Source: Yponomeuta sedellus
Taxonomy: Eukaryota > Arthropoda > Insecta > Lepidoptera > Yponomeutidae
DNA length: 64,000 nt
Direction: 5' to 3'
Assembly (NCBI GenBank): GCA_934045075.1
Contig: OW203721.1
Coordinates: forward strand, 754,001-818,000
The position numbers were made by a program, and so were the translations under genes. The notes under the pieces are model-generated. The model was not told the DNA's origin. It made no database searches and saw nothing but the letters and a program-made list of their open reading frames with translations. Each line of letters begins with the position of its first letter. The stretch's first letter is position 1. Of this stretch, positions 1-11,065 are shown in pieces.

Positions 1-312
1 AGCAAGCTGCACGATCTTATGCCACGTCGAGTCACTTAGACAAGAATGGTCATCTCAACAGAAGGTAAAGTGCATGATCGGTTTCAAATACCTTCAAATT
101 GTATCAAATTGAAGTACGAAAAGTATCTTCTTCACTTACAAAATAACTTGTTACTCCTTTCAAATATAGATCACACACTTAACAACATTTATACACACAC
201 ATACACACGTAACTATTTAGAAGAATTTTAATATTATATCCAGTGTGCGCTAATTAAATTGTTTTTTGTTTTTTTTTTTTTTTTATCTCTTTTGGTAAAA
301 TTTTATTCTTTA

Positions 313-359
313 TTCACTTTAGAGATGAGTTATATTAAATAACTCATCTCTAAAGTGAA
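313..359. repeat. Perfect 21-bp hairpin
   Basis: Arms 313-333 and 339-359 are perfect reverse complements with a 5-base loop. It is a local inverted duplication, with no sign of a larger element around it. Confidence 0.9.
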
Positions 360-435
360 CAATTCTCTTAGTATTTTTTATCCCGGCCTTTGTATTTTAT
401 TTTCCTTTTCTTTGTTTGTGCCGTAAATGGTAACC

Positions 436-700
436 GCTAAAAATCAAATTCCGTGGCACGTAAAGTGAGCTAAGCTGGCTTATCGAGCTCCTGACATTGG
501 CTCAAGATACATAGAGTGCAGACTAGATAACCTATGCCCATTCACTTAGGCTGACATTCAGAGACGAAAACTGAAGCTAAGATCGGTCTCAGAAATGTCA
601 AAATGTACGTGATTTGGACATTTGTAAAACCAGTCTTGGGTTAGTTTTCGTCTCTGAATGTCAGTCTTAATCACGGTGCCGTAAATGGTAACCGCTGAAA
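436..700 (+). repeat. Dispersed repeat copy, interrupted by a MITE
   Basis: The segment 440-548 matches 4735-4960 (shared ATTCCGTGGCACGTAAAG and ATGCCCATTCACTTA). It is split at TTA by the 118-bp MITE 549-666 and resumes with TTAATCACG. The other copy provides the uninterrupted site. Confidence 0.75.
549..666. mobile_element. 118-bp PIF/Harbinger-like MITE
   Basis: Terminal inverted repeats of 24 bp (GRCTGACATTCAGAGACG and onward) with one mismatch flank a 70-bp middle. TTA duplications lie at 546-548 and 667-669. The paralogous repeat near 4950 keeps the unfilled CACTTAATCACG site. TTA/TAA 3-bp duplications are typical of PIF/Harbinger. No coding capacity. Confidence 0.8.
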
Positions 701-1183
701 ACCAGCGTCGTGGTCGCTACCGGCCACGGCATGATGCTGAGCGGAGACCAATTTGGTGCCAAATCTAACCGAACTGTGTTTTAAATTTTTATTGTTAGAT
801 ATTAAGATTTGAGTATCAAATAAATTATTTACTTACTTTCTTCATGGTTACCTACATATAATTTTGCGCACACAACACAGCCGCCTCATGTAGGATAACG
901 AGATAACAGGATTAGCCCTGCTGTCACGTAACTGTCCACTGTATTGAGTCATCTAGACGTTTCCAAAGTTTCAAAATAGGTCGAATCAGAGCTGTTTAAA
1001 TCCATCGGGCCGTAAATGTAAAAATAGCCGAACTTGTCTCAAAATTTACACGACATATAGGTACTTACCGAGATTCTGTTTTTTACAGAGTCAGTAATGT
1101 TTTGATAAACACCGAAAAGTATGTGTGATTTTTAAATACACAGACCAAACTTAAATATTATATTCTTTTTTAATGCATTTTTA

Positions 1184-1335
1184 AAAACCTATTTAGAGGC
1201 TAAATTTCACAGATGCCGGTAAGTCGCCCATTAGCTCAGTTGGGAGAGCGCTGGCACGGTTAGCCAGAGGTCGCGGGTTCGAGTCCCGACATGGGTGGAA
1301 TTTTTAACCTCTAACTAGGCTTTTAACAATATTTT
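1184..1335 (+). mobile_element. Family A tRNA-foldback element, copy 1
   Basis: Left arm AAAACCTATTTAGAGGC, tRNA-like unit 1225-1297 and right arm as its reverse complement. Acceptor-like stem CGCCCAT/ATGGGTG, A box TAGCTCAGTTGG and B box GGTTCGAGTCC are intact, and TTTTT follows. Arms are slightly decayed (AACCTCTAACTAGG), so this is an older copy. No clear target duplication seen. Confidence 0.8.
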
Positions 1336-1432
1336 AGAACGGCTTTTAAAAACCTCATCATAGTTATCAGCCATTTGATGCTCATTGCAGGTTATTTGAC
1401 TCCCTCATGGTTTTCCAAGCTTCCCGGGTGGC

Positions 1433-1700
1433 GAGTCTCTAAAATGTATAGTCGTTCAATAGAGTCATATTAGTCCGGTAATGGTCGTTTCATTCATAGT
1501 ATCGGTAATCTAGTAACCAATCGCATTGCAATGGTGTAACCCGTGCAACTAAAGGCGGAGCCTCGCGCGATTCGATCTTCTTCGCGAGAGATGCCTATTT
1601 AATTTGCGCGAGCTATATCTCTGGAATGATATTGTACCGCTATAGCATTGTACTCGTAGACTACCAAATTGAAAATTCTTATTGAAAAGTTTTATTATTC
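1433..1700 (-). repeat. R1 dispersed repeat (copy 1)
   Basis: Reverse-complement copy of a sequence also present at 11745-12012, 13205-13500 and 39455-39748. Shared landmarks are CATTGCAATGCGATTGG, GATCGAATCGCGCGA and CGACCATTACCGGACTAA in the relevant orientation. Ends carry GAGTCT-type inverted termini, suggesting a nonautonomous DNA element. Confidence 0.7.
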
Positions 1701-2879
1701 TTATAGATAAATCTTAATTGTACAAAATAATCGTATTGGATACAAAGGCGTGCTGAATGCTAAGTATGATCTGTTCACACCATGTTACTCAAAACACTGC
1801 ATATTCTGTAAACTCAATAGCGTGGCAAAGTAGTTTCTAGGCAGTTGCTAACGAGTTAAACTTGGAGTATGCATGTAGTGTCTTTCATCTTTTGTAGTTT
1901 AGTCTACTGTTCTTTTCTAGTCATTTGATACGTATTTTTCTTTCGTCTTGTCCTCATAAGCCCGCTGATACTGTGACACTTAAACTCAATGTTTGAATTA
2001 AAGTTTTCTTTCTGGAAATTGAATCTTGTTCGGTTTGGATGTGATCAGCTAACTCAGGGAGCACAGGGTCAAGACAAAAGTTTTATCCTACTATCGAGCA
2101 TCTCGGTTTACGCACTCAAATGAAGCAGGTATTCATTTAGGTGGACTGCTAAATGAATAGAGTTCTCGACTACGACAGGGTAGTTATTATACGAGTATGT
2201 TAAGGAATAAGAACCTAAGAACATTGAATTGAATATCGCCGACTGAAGTCTGAGTAGGTATGTAAACAACAACTTTGCTGGAAAAAGGCGTGTACTTTGC
2301 TGACCATGATTGTTCATGATTATTCGTTTTAAAATTGTGTTATGCAATTACTTAGCAAATAAGAAGTGTTGTCTTAAAAATTATGTCTTCTAGCATACAA
2401 CGTAAGAAGTATATTTCAATATTGTTTTCTGTGTTAATTGGCGCGGCAAGTGGCAAGCGGCAACTGTTGCTATCTTGCCACTTGCGGCACCACCTGAAGC
2501 TCGGATCTCTAATTTGGTGACTTTACATTATAAAATCTCTTTATTGTAGGAATTCGTTTTAGTTAAATAGATAGAATAGAGTTGTACCTAAGTTGAAATG
2601 GACAGTTTATTTATTATAACCTTTTAAAGCATATTTGTGTACTGTGTAGAAAAATTAATTAAATGGAAATAAATCTCAGAAGTTTTTGTTTCTTTTGTGG
2701 CCGTTTTCACAAATAACACTCTAGTCCTTTTAACAAGAAAACTCTATACTTAAGACGCTTTGGGGTACTTTTAGCACCCCATTTTTTTATCCCATTGGTG
2801 GCGCTAGTTTGCACCCCAAAGCGCCTTAAGATTAGAATTATGATTTTTATTCCATTGGTGGCGATAGCTAGCGCCCTCT
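1701..2879. other. No recognisable feature
   Basis: AT-rich sequence. A short inverted pair around AGTGGCAAGCGGCAACTG / TTGCCACTTGCGGCA at 2445-2490 is the only structure I see. Confidence 0.5.
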
Positions 2880-3030
2880 TAAGTGACTCCCTGAAATGTA
2901 AGATGACTTGATAAAAGATGGTCCGAGTGAAGTTTTCCACTGCCTTTTTCTATACTACTTTGCGGTCCGGATGCAGCGGCTTACATTTTGCAATATGCAT
3001 TGAAAGTGAAAGTGAAAATATTTTATTTAC
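2880..3030 (+). mobile_element. LINE 3'-end fragment (same family as 26453-29815)
   Basis: Degraded match to the 3' UTR of the LINE at 29640-29760: CTGCCTTTTTCT, then GCAGCGGCTTACA, ending in a GAAAGT repeat tail. Other 5'-truncated copies are at 18195, 22313(-), 35573(-) and 39885. A further scrap CAGCAAACAGAATGTAAATT lies near 3455. Confidence 0.65.
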
Positions 3031-3085
3031 CATAAAATCAATGCTTAAAAATTACAAATCAATATAGGTATACGTATTTGTTTTA

Positions 3086-3265
3086 GAACTAAAACTTTCG
3101 TAAGCACAACACATTGTAGACTTTTAGTCCGGATTTACTTACGGGTGTTGTTATATCGGAAAAATCCGACCAGGTTTCGCTCCGATTCGCAGAGCTTAAT
3201 CATGGTGAATCATGTTTTCCGATATAACAACACCCGTAAGTAAATCCGGACTAAAAGTCTACAAT
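3086..3265. mobile_element. Foldback element with ~50-bp arms (copy 1)
   Basis: Long inverted arms, starting ACATTGTAGACTTTTAGT on the left and ending with its complement, enclose about 50 bp. A 12-bp direct repeat GTATTTGTTTTA flanks it at 3074-3085 and 3266-3277. A shorter copy with the same left lead-in GAACTAAAACTTTCGTAA is at 5296-5411. Confidence 0.75.
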
Positions 3266-3280
3266 GTATTTGTTTTATGC

Positions 3281-3735
3281 TAAAAAGGAAGCCCTCCGGC
3301 CTCGTGCTCCTACTAAGTAGTCCTACTGGTAGGAGCACCAAGACACCTGTTTATTGCTATGACTTCATGCGTAGTCAGTAGCGCTGGTTTTCGGCCCCTC
3401 CCTTTTTTATCAGTACTTTGAACAAAAATCTCAAACAGAAACAGAAAAACATTCAGCAAACAGAATGTAAATTCCTCAAAAGCATTTGAACTAGACCTGC
3501 AGTGATGGCTAAGAAAGGAGGACTTCAATTGATTTTCGCTAAAACAGCAGTCGTAGTAAGACAGATCTTAGCGCAATAATTGACGGAAACCCAAATAACT
3601 GTCGGTGGAAACGGATATTAATGCACATTCCTTTGGTGGCGTTGTTTTAATATATTATAATATATTCGTGTTTCGGAGGTTCATGTGAATTATTTGAATT
3701 TCATGTGCTTCTTTTGCCTGTAAGTATCAAAATGC
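3281..3735. other. No gene seen
   Basis: AT-rich sequence with a small inverted pair CTACTAAGTAG / CTACTGGTAGGAGCACC near 3310 and a LINE-tail scrap near 3455. Nothing else is recognisable. Confidence 0.45.
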
Positions 3736-3829
3736 CCCTTTGGTTAGCCAGGTGCCACAGCTTTTACACGCCATTGAGTATTTACTAGCTCTGCCCGCGG
3801 TGGCACCCTCGGTTTATCGATTTTCCCAT

Positions 3830-4120
3830 ATTGGAGCTTCTGACAGTAAGGCACCCAACTGTCTTACAATCCTCCACCAACCCGGACTTAGCCCCCGTCG
3901 TGGTGTACCTTCCTGCGATGCAGGAAGCAGCAGCAGTGAGGACATACAAAGGGTTGATATCACACTTCTAGCTTTGTTTCGCGGTGTTACACTATCAATT
4001 TTCCCATGGGAATAAGATATTTTCCCGCAATGAAACGTAGCGTATGTGTTAATCCAAAGCGTCATTTAACTCCATACTAAATTTTAATAAAACCGCTCGA
4101 GCAATTTTTAAAATCATTTG
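3830..4120 (+). repeat. Family D fragment followed by family E fragment
   Basis: 3838-3960 matches family D (ACCAACCCGGACTTAG, GATGCAGGAAG, ACATACAAAGGGTTGATA). 3975-4100 matches family E (CCCATGGGAATAAGATAT), as at 17325-17545 and 34975-35155. Short frames through here are repeat translations. Confidence 0.7.
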
Positions 4121-4250
4121 CTGGCAACGACACTACCGCGCCTATTTTATATCAAATTGTACAGCCAACACTACAAAGTTCAGAAATTTAATGGTTTATT
4201 TACCTATGCAAATCGTGAAATACAAGCAACAGCAATCTTAAGAAATGACA

Positions 4251-4639
4251 TTATTTATTTATAACTAAATAAAACCAAACTTATTTACACAAACCACTAA
4301 GTGGAAAAAAAGTAAATCATACTTCTCCTTAACTCAGATCGGTCAATTGATATTTTTACGCCGTTTGTAGCCACGAAAGTTATTAATAACCCAAATTTTT
4401 ATTTTGTTAGTAAAAAAGTTAGGGAGAAGTAAGATTTACTTTTTTTCCACTCACCCCTAGTTTCTGAGACACTAACAAGCCGTTAATCTACTGTTAACAG
4501 CTGTCAAGTAGTCAAAGTGCATATAGAAAAAACATTTGACAGCTGTTAACAGTAGATTAACAGATTGTTAGTGTACGAGAAACTGGGGTTTAGTGGTTTG
4601 TGTAAATAAGTTGGTTTTAATTTAGTTATAAATAAATAA
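4251..4639. mobile_element. Nested foldback: outer element with ~105-bp arms
   Basis: Outer arms 4251-4300 plus 4454-4508 pair with 4537-4639, with landmarks TTATTTACACAAACCACTA and CTGTTAACAGCTGTCAA. The left arm is interrupted by a second inverted-repeat element (4301-4450), while the right arm is continuous. A fragment of the same arm occurs at 10088-10110. Confidence 0.8.
4301..4450. mobile_element. Inner MITE inserted in a foldback arm
   Basis: 150-bp element with inverted ends GTGGAAAAAAAGTAAATC and complement, and inner matching AGAAGTA blocks. Flanking TAA (4298-4300) and TCA (4451-4453) look like a 3-bp duplication with one change. The intact opposite arm shows the unfilled site. 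Confidence 0.75.
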
Positions 4640-4733
4640 TTACATTTATTTAGTATAGTAACAAACATACACACACAAATGCCTTTATAATTATTGTGAT
4701 GTGATTTAAGATCGATGGACACCTGCGATGAAC

Positions 4734-5150
4734 ATCAAATTCCGTGGCACGTAAAGTCAGCTAAGCTGGCCTATCGAGCTCCTAACATTGGCTCAAGATA
4801 CATAGAGTCCAACCAACCCGGACTTGGCCCCCGTGGTGGAGTATGGCCTAACCTTCCTGTGATGCAGGAAGAGACCCGTGCCCTAGCAGTGGGGACATAC
4901 AAGGGTTGATAGCGACATAGAGTCCAGACTAGACCACCTATGCCCATTCACTTAATCACGTCGGAAGGGGGTGGTCTGTGATTCTCGCTGCATGAGTACG
5001 ATCTAATTCCTTACCTTTGGCGTGGAAAGAAGCGACTAAGTAAAGCTGAGTTGGACGAATCGTCTCCCGTGTACGAAAGTGAACCTTAATTACAATCCCC
5101 GACCCGACTGCTCTGCGTGGTGATTACTGCATGGTTATATTTATTTTTCC
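4734..5150 (+). repeat. Dispersed repeat, with an internal family D piece
   Basis: Second copy of the 436-545 repeat (ATTCCGTGGCACGTAAAG), with a family D fragment at about 4805-4910 and ACATAGAGTCCA on both sides of it (a likely duplication). It continues through GGGGGTGGTCTGTG to CCCGACCCGACTGC, which resembles the repeat at 24860 and 60155. Confidence 0.6.
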
Positions 5151-5224
5151 TGCATGTACTATAAAGTGTTCTTCATCTATGTACTCACAAAATGTAAGAT
5201 GAGATGTAAGTGCATTTTTTTATG

Positions 5225-5535
5225 TAGCTTTAGACCATCTCACTTTAGGGCACAGGCTTTTCTCATAGAGAGTATGGGTTAATTTTTTGAACTAAAACTT
5301 TCGTAAGCACAACACATTGTAGACTTTTAGTCCGGATTTACCTGGAAACCTGGTCGGACTTTTCCGATATAACAACACCCGTAAGTAAATCCGGACTAAA
5401 AGTCTACAGTATGGATTTAATTACAACGCGTGCCCTGCCCGAATTGGCAATTTCTTGCGCTGAGGTATTAAAACACCTCAGACGCTCAGGTTTCCTCACA
5501 ATATTTACTTCACGATTAGCGATTGCTCATTATTG
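5225..5535. mobile_element. Family C SINE body fragment, split by a foldback copy
   Basis: 5230-5280 and 5420-5530 are the two halves of a family C body (TCTCATAGAGAGTATGGG, GAATTGGCAATTTC, CAGGTTTCCTCACAAT). The foldback copy 2 (5296-5411), with a shortened left arm and matching ends to 3086-3265, lies between them. Confidence 0.65.
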
Positions 5536-5720
5536 AGGAGACCCTATACAGAAAGGTTAAAATAAGTAATACTTTTTGTCATAGAATACGTTTATTAAAA
5601 TTACTTTAGCATTTGGGTACATTCGTCGTGACATTGTCTTATGATAACAGAATTAATAGATCAGACAACTACAGACATCAAATTGTTATTATTATGACAG
5701 AACAAACAGGTTTTCGTCCT

Positions 5721-5730
5721 GATATATATA

Positions 5731-5800
<70 letters not shown>

Positions 5801-5812
5801 TATATATATATT
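5721..5812. repeat. (TA)n microsatellite
   Basis: About 90 bp of TA dinucleotides with two phase breaks. Confidence 0.95.
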
Positions 5813-6630
5813 ATTACATTTAAGTATTTAATCAATTGTATTCGGATATTACTTGACTCTAAACAGGCGTTACCTGTACACTACACAACCAACATGAAGT
5901 TTATCTTGTGTGAGACATATAGCAGCATAAGTAGCTGAACCCAACCAGGAAATACTCTGTACATGTGAGGTGAATTTCAAAAGGTTGGTCCCAAAACAAA
6001 CGATAAGAATAAATACAAAACAATTACTAAACTAGGCAACCACTGGACAACATTATGCACCAAAGTGAGAACCACTGAATCAATATAATTAAGCTCATAC
6101 AAATACATACAACTATTACAACAAAGTTTCGCCAACAAACGTAAAATTGGTAAAATATAAAAAGACTTAACAAAATATACAATCTAAAAATTGACTTTTA
6201 CTTTAGCGCAGTTAGATCGAAACCGCGACAGTGGAGTGGGAGTGGCTCTGGACATAATAGCATAGAGTAAGTACCTATATTAATTTATAAGAACATTAAG
6301 TACGCGTGGAATGTCCCTTACACAGCACCCGCGATTTGCCACTAAAAGTCCTTTCTAAAGCGCTCCCTCCGCCACGGCACAGGGGTCAGACCCAGAACCC
6401 TGCCTGATGGTCAGACGATGCCCTACGTGTTGATCATAAGAAGCCTTAGAGCTACCAGAAAAAATCCGAGGTGATTCACTCACCGGACGTCAGTGCTGCC
6501 ACTTGGAGGCTTTCTCTTCTACTGTCTAATAGTATTTTCAAATCTGCAGAAAAATTTGACTTCTCGGGACAATGCCAAATGAGCTCAGCACTGTGATCTA
6601 TCACAATAATGTGTAAGAAAATGTGTTCAG
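5813..6630. other. No recognisable feature
   Basis: AT-rich 5' part, then GC-richer 6330-6520 with no open frame of note. A possible fragment of older repeats; nothing assigned. Confidence 0.4.
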
Positions 6631-6938
6631 AGTGCTTAGTGCGAGTTTTTTAACTACTCGATCGCGTTAACGTAAACTTATATTTCTATGGCATCGAGGA
6701 AGCGCCACCTAGCGACAAGTATGGAAATTAATATTGCTGAGTGCGAGTTGTAATGGTTTACTACGTTGAGAAGTGAACACGTTTACCGGCCAAAACACGA
6801 ATAAACGCGAGTGCGAGTTGTACAGTGACAGCGTTTTGCCAGTCCGAACGGTTAACTTACTCATACTAACTACTCAATGCTCGATTAACGCGGGAGTAAA
6901 GTTATTCGATTGGATCTGTCAAACTCGCACTAAGCACT
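6631..6938. mobile_element. Family F MITE, copy 1 (~305 bp)
   Basis: Begins AGTGCTTAGTGCGAG and ends with its reverse complement. It is nearly identical to 38895-39203 and 46636-46936. It contains GCGCCACCTAGCGACAAG and repeated GAGTGCGAGTTGTA blocks. A roughly 60-codon frame is shared among copies but is short and ends differently in each. Confidence 0.85.
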
Positions 6939-7613
6939 CTGGAGCTCTAGCTCTAGAACACATTTTTAATCGTTACAATCTATCAGTTATTTTCGCGGAA
7001 CTAAACATACTGCTTGGGGAGGGCTATGTCCAGCAGTGGACTAATATAGCCTGAACAAGAAGAAACATACTACTTTGAAGCTAAAATAAAAATAGAATAA
7101 CAAAGAAATGTGAATAATTAAGTCAAAACTAAATATATGTATGCTCGCAATTTTCACTGACTAAAATAAAAGCTTTTGGAACAGGCTGCGCAAACTTTTG
7201 GCTGAGCTATTGATTGTAATTGTTACTGGCATTGAAATTGACATATTTTCAGTGAGAAAGTCTCAAGTTAGCAACACTGTCAGGAAATATTCCTTGAAGT
7301 TTGATATTGAGTGACAGTTAGTAGTTGGTAAATTAGCTAAAATTGACGACGCTCTCTTTATCCTCATCATTTTTGAAGCCCAAACACCAACTATTTACTG
7401 TCACTGTATACCTTCCCGGCAAAGAATATCCACTGACTAACGTCCGGTATCTGCAGGGCATACCTCCACAGGCTTCTCGCCTCCGACCCCCCACCAATCC
7501 TCGTGAATGACCTGGACAAACATGATGATCTTGACAACAAACACATAGAGCATCATAAACTTGGGGTATCTTCGGCGTCTGACTAGGCGGAGTGGACCTG
7601 GCTGCTCCATGTC

Positions 7614-7796
7614 CTAGAGCTCATCATGCTTCGGACCGGAGAACTCCTCGTGACTGATGAAGCCGTTCTTGTCTTTGTCCTCGTGCTGGAAGATCTCCTC
7701 TACCAATTTGTCGTGGCTCTCCAGCATCTGCTTGACGTCTTCGCTTATTTCACCACCGTCCGGGGGCACCATCTGCTTCTTAAGATAGTCGGAGAC
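7614..7796 (-). CDS. FKBP14: FKBP14-type PPIase, last exon (EF hand 2 and HDEL)
   Basis: Last coding exon, 60 codons plus stop. The acceptor reads CCCCAG just before GTC TCC GAC, and the reading frame starts in phase 0, matching the donor at 12983. The peptide begins VSDYLKKQM, then an acidic helical stretch, then a canonical EF-hand loop DKDKNGFISHEE, and ends GPKHDEL before TAG. HDEL is the insect-type ER-retention signal. FKBP14-family proteins are ER-lumenal prolyl isomerases that assist folding of secretory proteins such as collagens (family knowledge). The intron upstream, 7797-12983, is filled with mobile elements. Family assignment is strong; orthology to FKBP14 rather than a sister ER FKBP is very likely but unaligned. 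Confidence 0.93.
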   Translation of the reverse strand, partial: VSDYLKKQMVPPDGGEISEDVKQMLESHDKLVEEIFQHEDKDKNGFISHEEFSGPKHDEL

Positions 7797-7904
7797 CTGG
7801 GGAGAAGATGGCGGTGAGTGGGCAGGAATGGCGGCTGGAGACCGGGGGAGGACCGGTATCATACTTCGTTTAGTAGTTTGCTATGTACTTTTATGAGGTG
7901 CATT

Positions 7905-8130
7905 AGAAGAAGAAGAAACATTTATTATAGCCACAGTACATACACCACAATAACAAAACAAACTTAAAACACGTTACTAAATAACATTTAAAAAAAAAGG
8001 AACACTAAAGGTCACGGCGCGTCACTGCCGCTATAAACGGCAACTGATTCAGCCTATGCTGATGGGCAAGCCTTCAGCGCTGATTTTCAGTCAGTGCCAG
8101 GAGGTGTTCCGCGAGCGTTACAGACTGCGG
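7905..8130 (-). mobile_element. Family G repeat (LINE-like 3' end)
   Basis: GAAGAAGAAACATTTATTATAG at the start is the reverse complement of the ATAATAAATG then TTCTTCTTC tail seen at 53200-53222. GGTCACGGCGCGTCACTGC and GCTGATTTTCAGTCAGTGCC are shared with 19055-19230, 37395-37520 and 53020-53222. An adenylation-like signal followed by a simple-repeat tail fits a LINE or SINE 3' end. Confidence 0.65.
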
Positions 8131-9441
8131 TGTGGTGCAATCATGGGAAATACCACACTGAATAGAATACTTATAAAGAGTAATAGTTGTATAGAATAGA
8201 ATACCTAATATGCATACAGAATGAAACAGATACTTAAATAGTTTTAACTAACTGACAAAATAAACTACGGTATACACAAAACAAAAAACACAAATGAATA
8301 CAGGTATACCTAAGATCAGTTCAAAATTGTACTGAAACAAATTTATGAATGTAGTTAAATACATTAATGATATAATATATAATCAATACACACATATATT
8401 TACTTAAATAGGCGAAAAATACAGTGTTGCCAATGTAAACTAGCTTGCTGTATATTTTTCATCCTATGTGTAAGATTTGAAATGGAAACAAAATTGCTTT
8501 AGAGTTTCTGTTTGAAGATTTTTATTTCAGTCTTGTGACCCACACCGGTCACAGTTATAGATATTTGTCAGTTAATTGTTTTGCAAGTAAGGAAGATGAT
8601 AATAAATGTCTCTCTCTTCCTTGAAACAACACGTAAAAAGTTGGGCTCCGGTGACTAAATTTTATTTTTGCCTCGGTCCCATAACGCCTGTAATCTCAAA
8701 TGACTTGATTTCAATTCGCCTTATACGCCTAGACTATTTACCAAACGATACTAAAGTACTACGACAATACTAACACGACTGGGCATTTCTGTCTTTCGAC
8801 AGTTTTTCAAGAGTGGCCGGGTATAAGTGTAAATTAGTAAAGTCTAATATGAAATATAAAATTTGAAGGTCAAACAAATCGCCACGTTGGATTAGTTTTA
8901 AGCTCGCTTTTGCACAAATTTGTTTTGGTGAAATAGTTTTTTTTTAAATCTATTTTAGTGTATCTCAGGATTTAATTAAATCACTAATATACACTAAAAC
9001 AGTAACTACATATTTCGTGACCCGTTGCATCATGAGGGTAAACTTGGAAAGAGCAATGCGTTTTGAACATTTAGCGCCAAGGTCACGCGTAAAAATTATC
9101 ACGAATTTCCTATTTCCCGTTAATATGTAAACGAAATACAATCGGATAGTAATAAAAAGAATAAGAATATTCTGAATATTCGCGTCCTGCGGCCTGATTA
9201 TGTAACTTTCACGTTTACATCTGTGTGCCAAAGAAAAATATCTACTGAACTGTCGTACAATTATGTCGCTCAATATCACTGTAATGCATGAAATATCCAC
9301 TGTGTGTCATAGATATAATGACTCATATCTATACAGCGAAGTTTAGTAAAAAATCTGCTAGCACATAGATGTATAACGACAAAATCAAGGCTCTGAACTG
9401 GTAAAGTCGGCGTAAATTTGTGAATTCTAAATTAATTCGAC

Positions 9442-9704
9442 ATATCGCACCCTCAGAACGAAAGAGGCCTAAGTCAAAAAATAGTTTAAATACTCAAAAA
9501 ATTCTCAAAAATTGAGTACCTAACAATCATAGAGAGACATAAAAAGGTATGCTCTATCCGATGAATAGTAAAACAAAGGCACTTATTGTAAAAAAGAGCA
9601 TAGCGAATCTTCCGTCCACGGCATACCTTCTTATGACTCTATGATTGTAACTCAACTTCACTATTTTTTGACTTAGGCCTCTTTCGTTCTGAGGGTGCGA
9701 TATA
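9442..9704. mobile_element. MITE with ~42-bp TIRs
   Basis: Left end ATATCGCACCCTCAGAACG, continuing through AGAGGCCTAAGTCAAAAAATAG, is the reverse complement of 9661-9703. A second inner inverted pair (AATCATAGAG / CTCTATGATT) makes it a nested hairpin. No coding capacity. Confidence 0.85.
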
Positions 9705-10964
9705 TATGAGGTAAGTCACAAACTCGAACTTGCACTACCAACGGGCGGTTGGTGGAGAAACGTTATCGACGAACTTCGATTGAACACTAGCTTGCACCGG
9801 CCACTCCATGTGCTAAGGGGTGATTTTTCAATCATCCCATGACCACAAATTAGACTCTAAAAATCTAATGGTTTTGTAAGACATTACATGTCCAATGAAG
9901 ACAGGGCTCATTAGGGGAGGGCTATGTCCAGCAGTGGACACTAGTCCACTATATTAATATCCTGATGACATATCGAATAAGCATGAGACTGTTTAACTAA
10001 TGTACCTTTACCCGTACACAAAAATAGCTTAATCAATATGTTATATGCAACTGGAAATTAATTGGCCGTCAGTGTACAAAAAAGCATGGACAGCTGTTAA
10101 CAGAAGTTGTTAGTTCATGAAAAAATTAATGTGCGTTAAAAAATCACTCCTTAGAAGATGGTTCTGTTTCTACACTACACTACAAATGGTTTGTGAAGTA
10201 GTATTTTTATTCCGTTCATACTTTCATATTAGAACAGTGTAAAATTAACGGAATAACATTGAATGTCTCAAATGGTGTATTTTGTACGAAAGAAGTGACT
10301 GGATACAGTAAGTTTTTGCTACGATCAGAAATGTATTTATTGCGGAATGAAAAATACTACTTAAGACAGAAAATGTACAGTCAACAGCAGGTCAATCTTT
10401 ACATTTCTGTTGCATATAATCACTTAACATTTTTGTTGTGACTGGGTAGACGCGTGTAAAGGCTGAAGTGCTGTCAACTGTACAACGAAACCCACCTGTA
10501 TTCCTCTTGCGTTCCTTAATATCTGTTTTAAAGAAGACAGTTGTTAACAAATTAGGTTTATGTTTGCGTGTAAAGTTAACGAAACGCGCGATTGCTGGCA
10601 GACTAACCGTTCCTGCCCAAATGCTCTTCACCAGGGATCTAGAACATCGTGAGCAGTATTAACACAAAAAACCCAAGTTGTAACAACAGTTCATATCGCC
10701 ATATCCAATGGTCGACGCTCTTAATGTTAACAGACAAATTTCGATACAGATCGTCCAATTGAAGTTGAAGATGATATTGGTGCTGATTATGTCTTAATAC
10801 CTACATATTGCGAAGCAAGTAGGGGTCGGCACCCCGCTCCAGAATTGGAGAGGCACAAAAGTATAAAATTGTTAGTTAGTACACATCATACAAAGCTTTT
10901 AATTACAAAAAAACGTCAGTCCCTTTCTCACTGCGTCAGTTAACGCACTCAATATACAGAGTTT

Positions 10965-11065
10965 TATACTCGTATTAAACGGGTCCAATTGCGATTATTT
11001 ATAAGGTAAAACGGTCAGGTTTACTTTATAAATAATCGCGATTTGAAACGTTTAATACCTAACTA
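10965..11065. repeat. Small foldback
   Basis: GTATTAAACG, then GCGATTATTTATAAGGTAAA, pairs with TTTACTTTATAAATAATCGC and GTTTAATAC. A diverged relative with CGATTATTTATTAGGTAAA lies at 56405-56480. Confidence 0.7.

Noticed and set aside
1225..1297. Functional tRNA gene
   Set aside because: Position 33 is C, the T-stem has an extra or mismatched base, the anticodon varies between copies, and the unit sits in a mobile repeat.
5613..5831. 72-codon frame of Ile/Tyr repeats
   Set aside because: Translation of a TA microsatellite.
6773..7054. Gene encoded in family F MITE
   Set aside because: Frame is short, ends differently in each of three copies and shows no protein motif.
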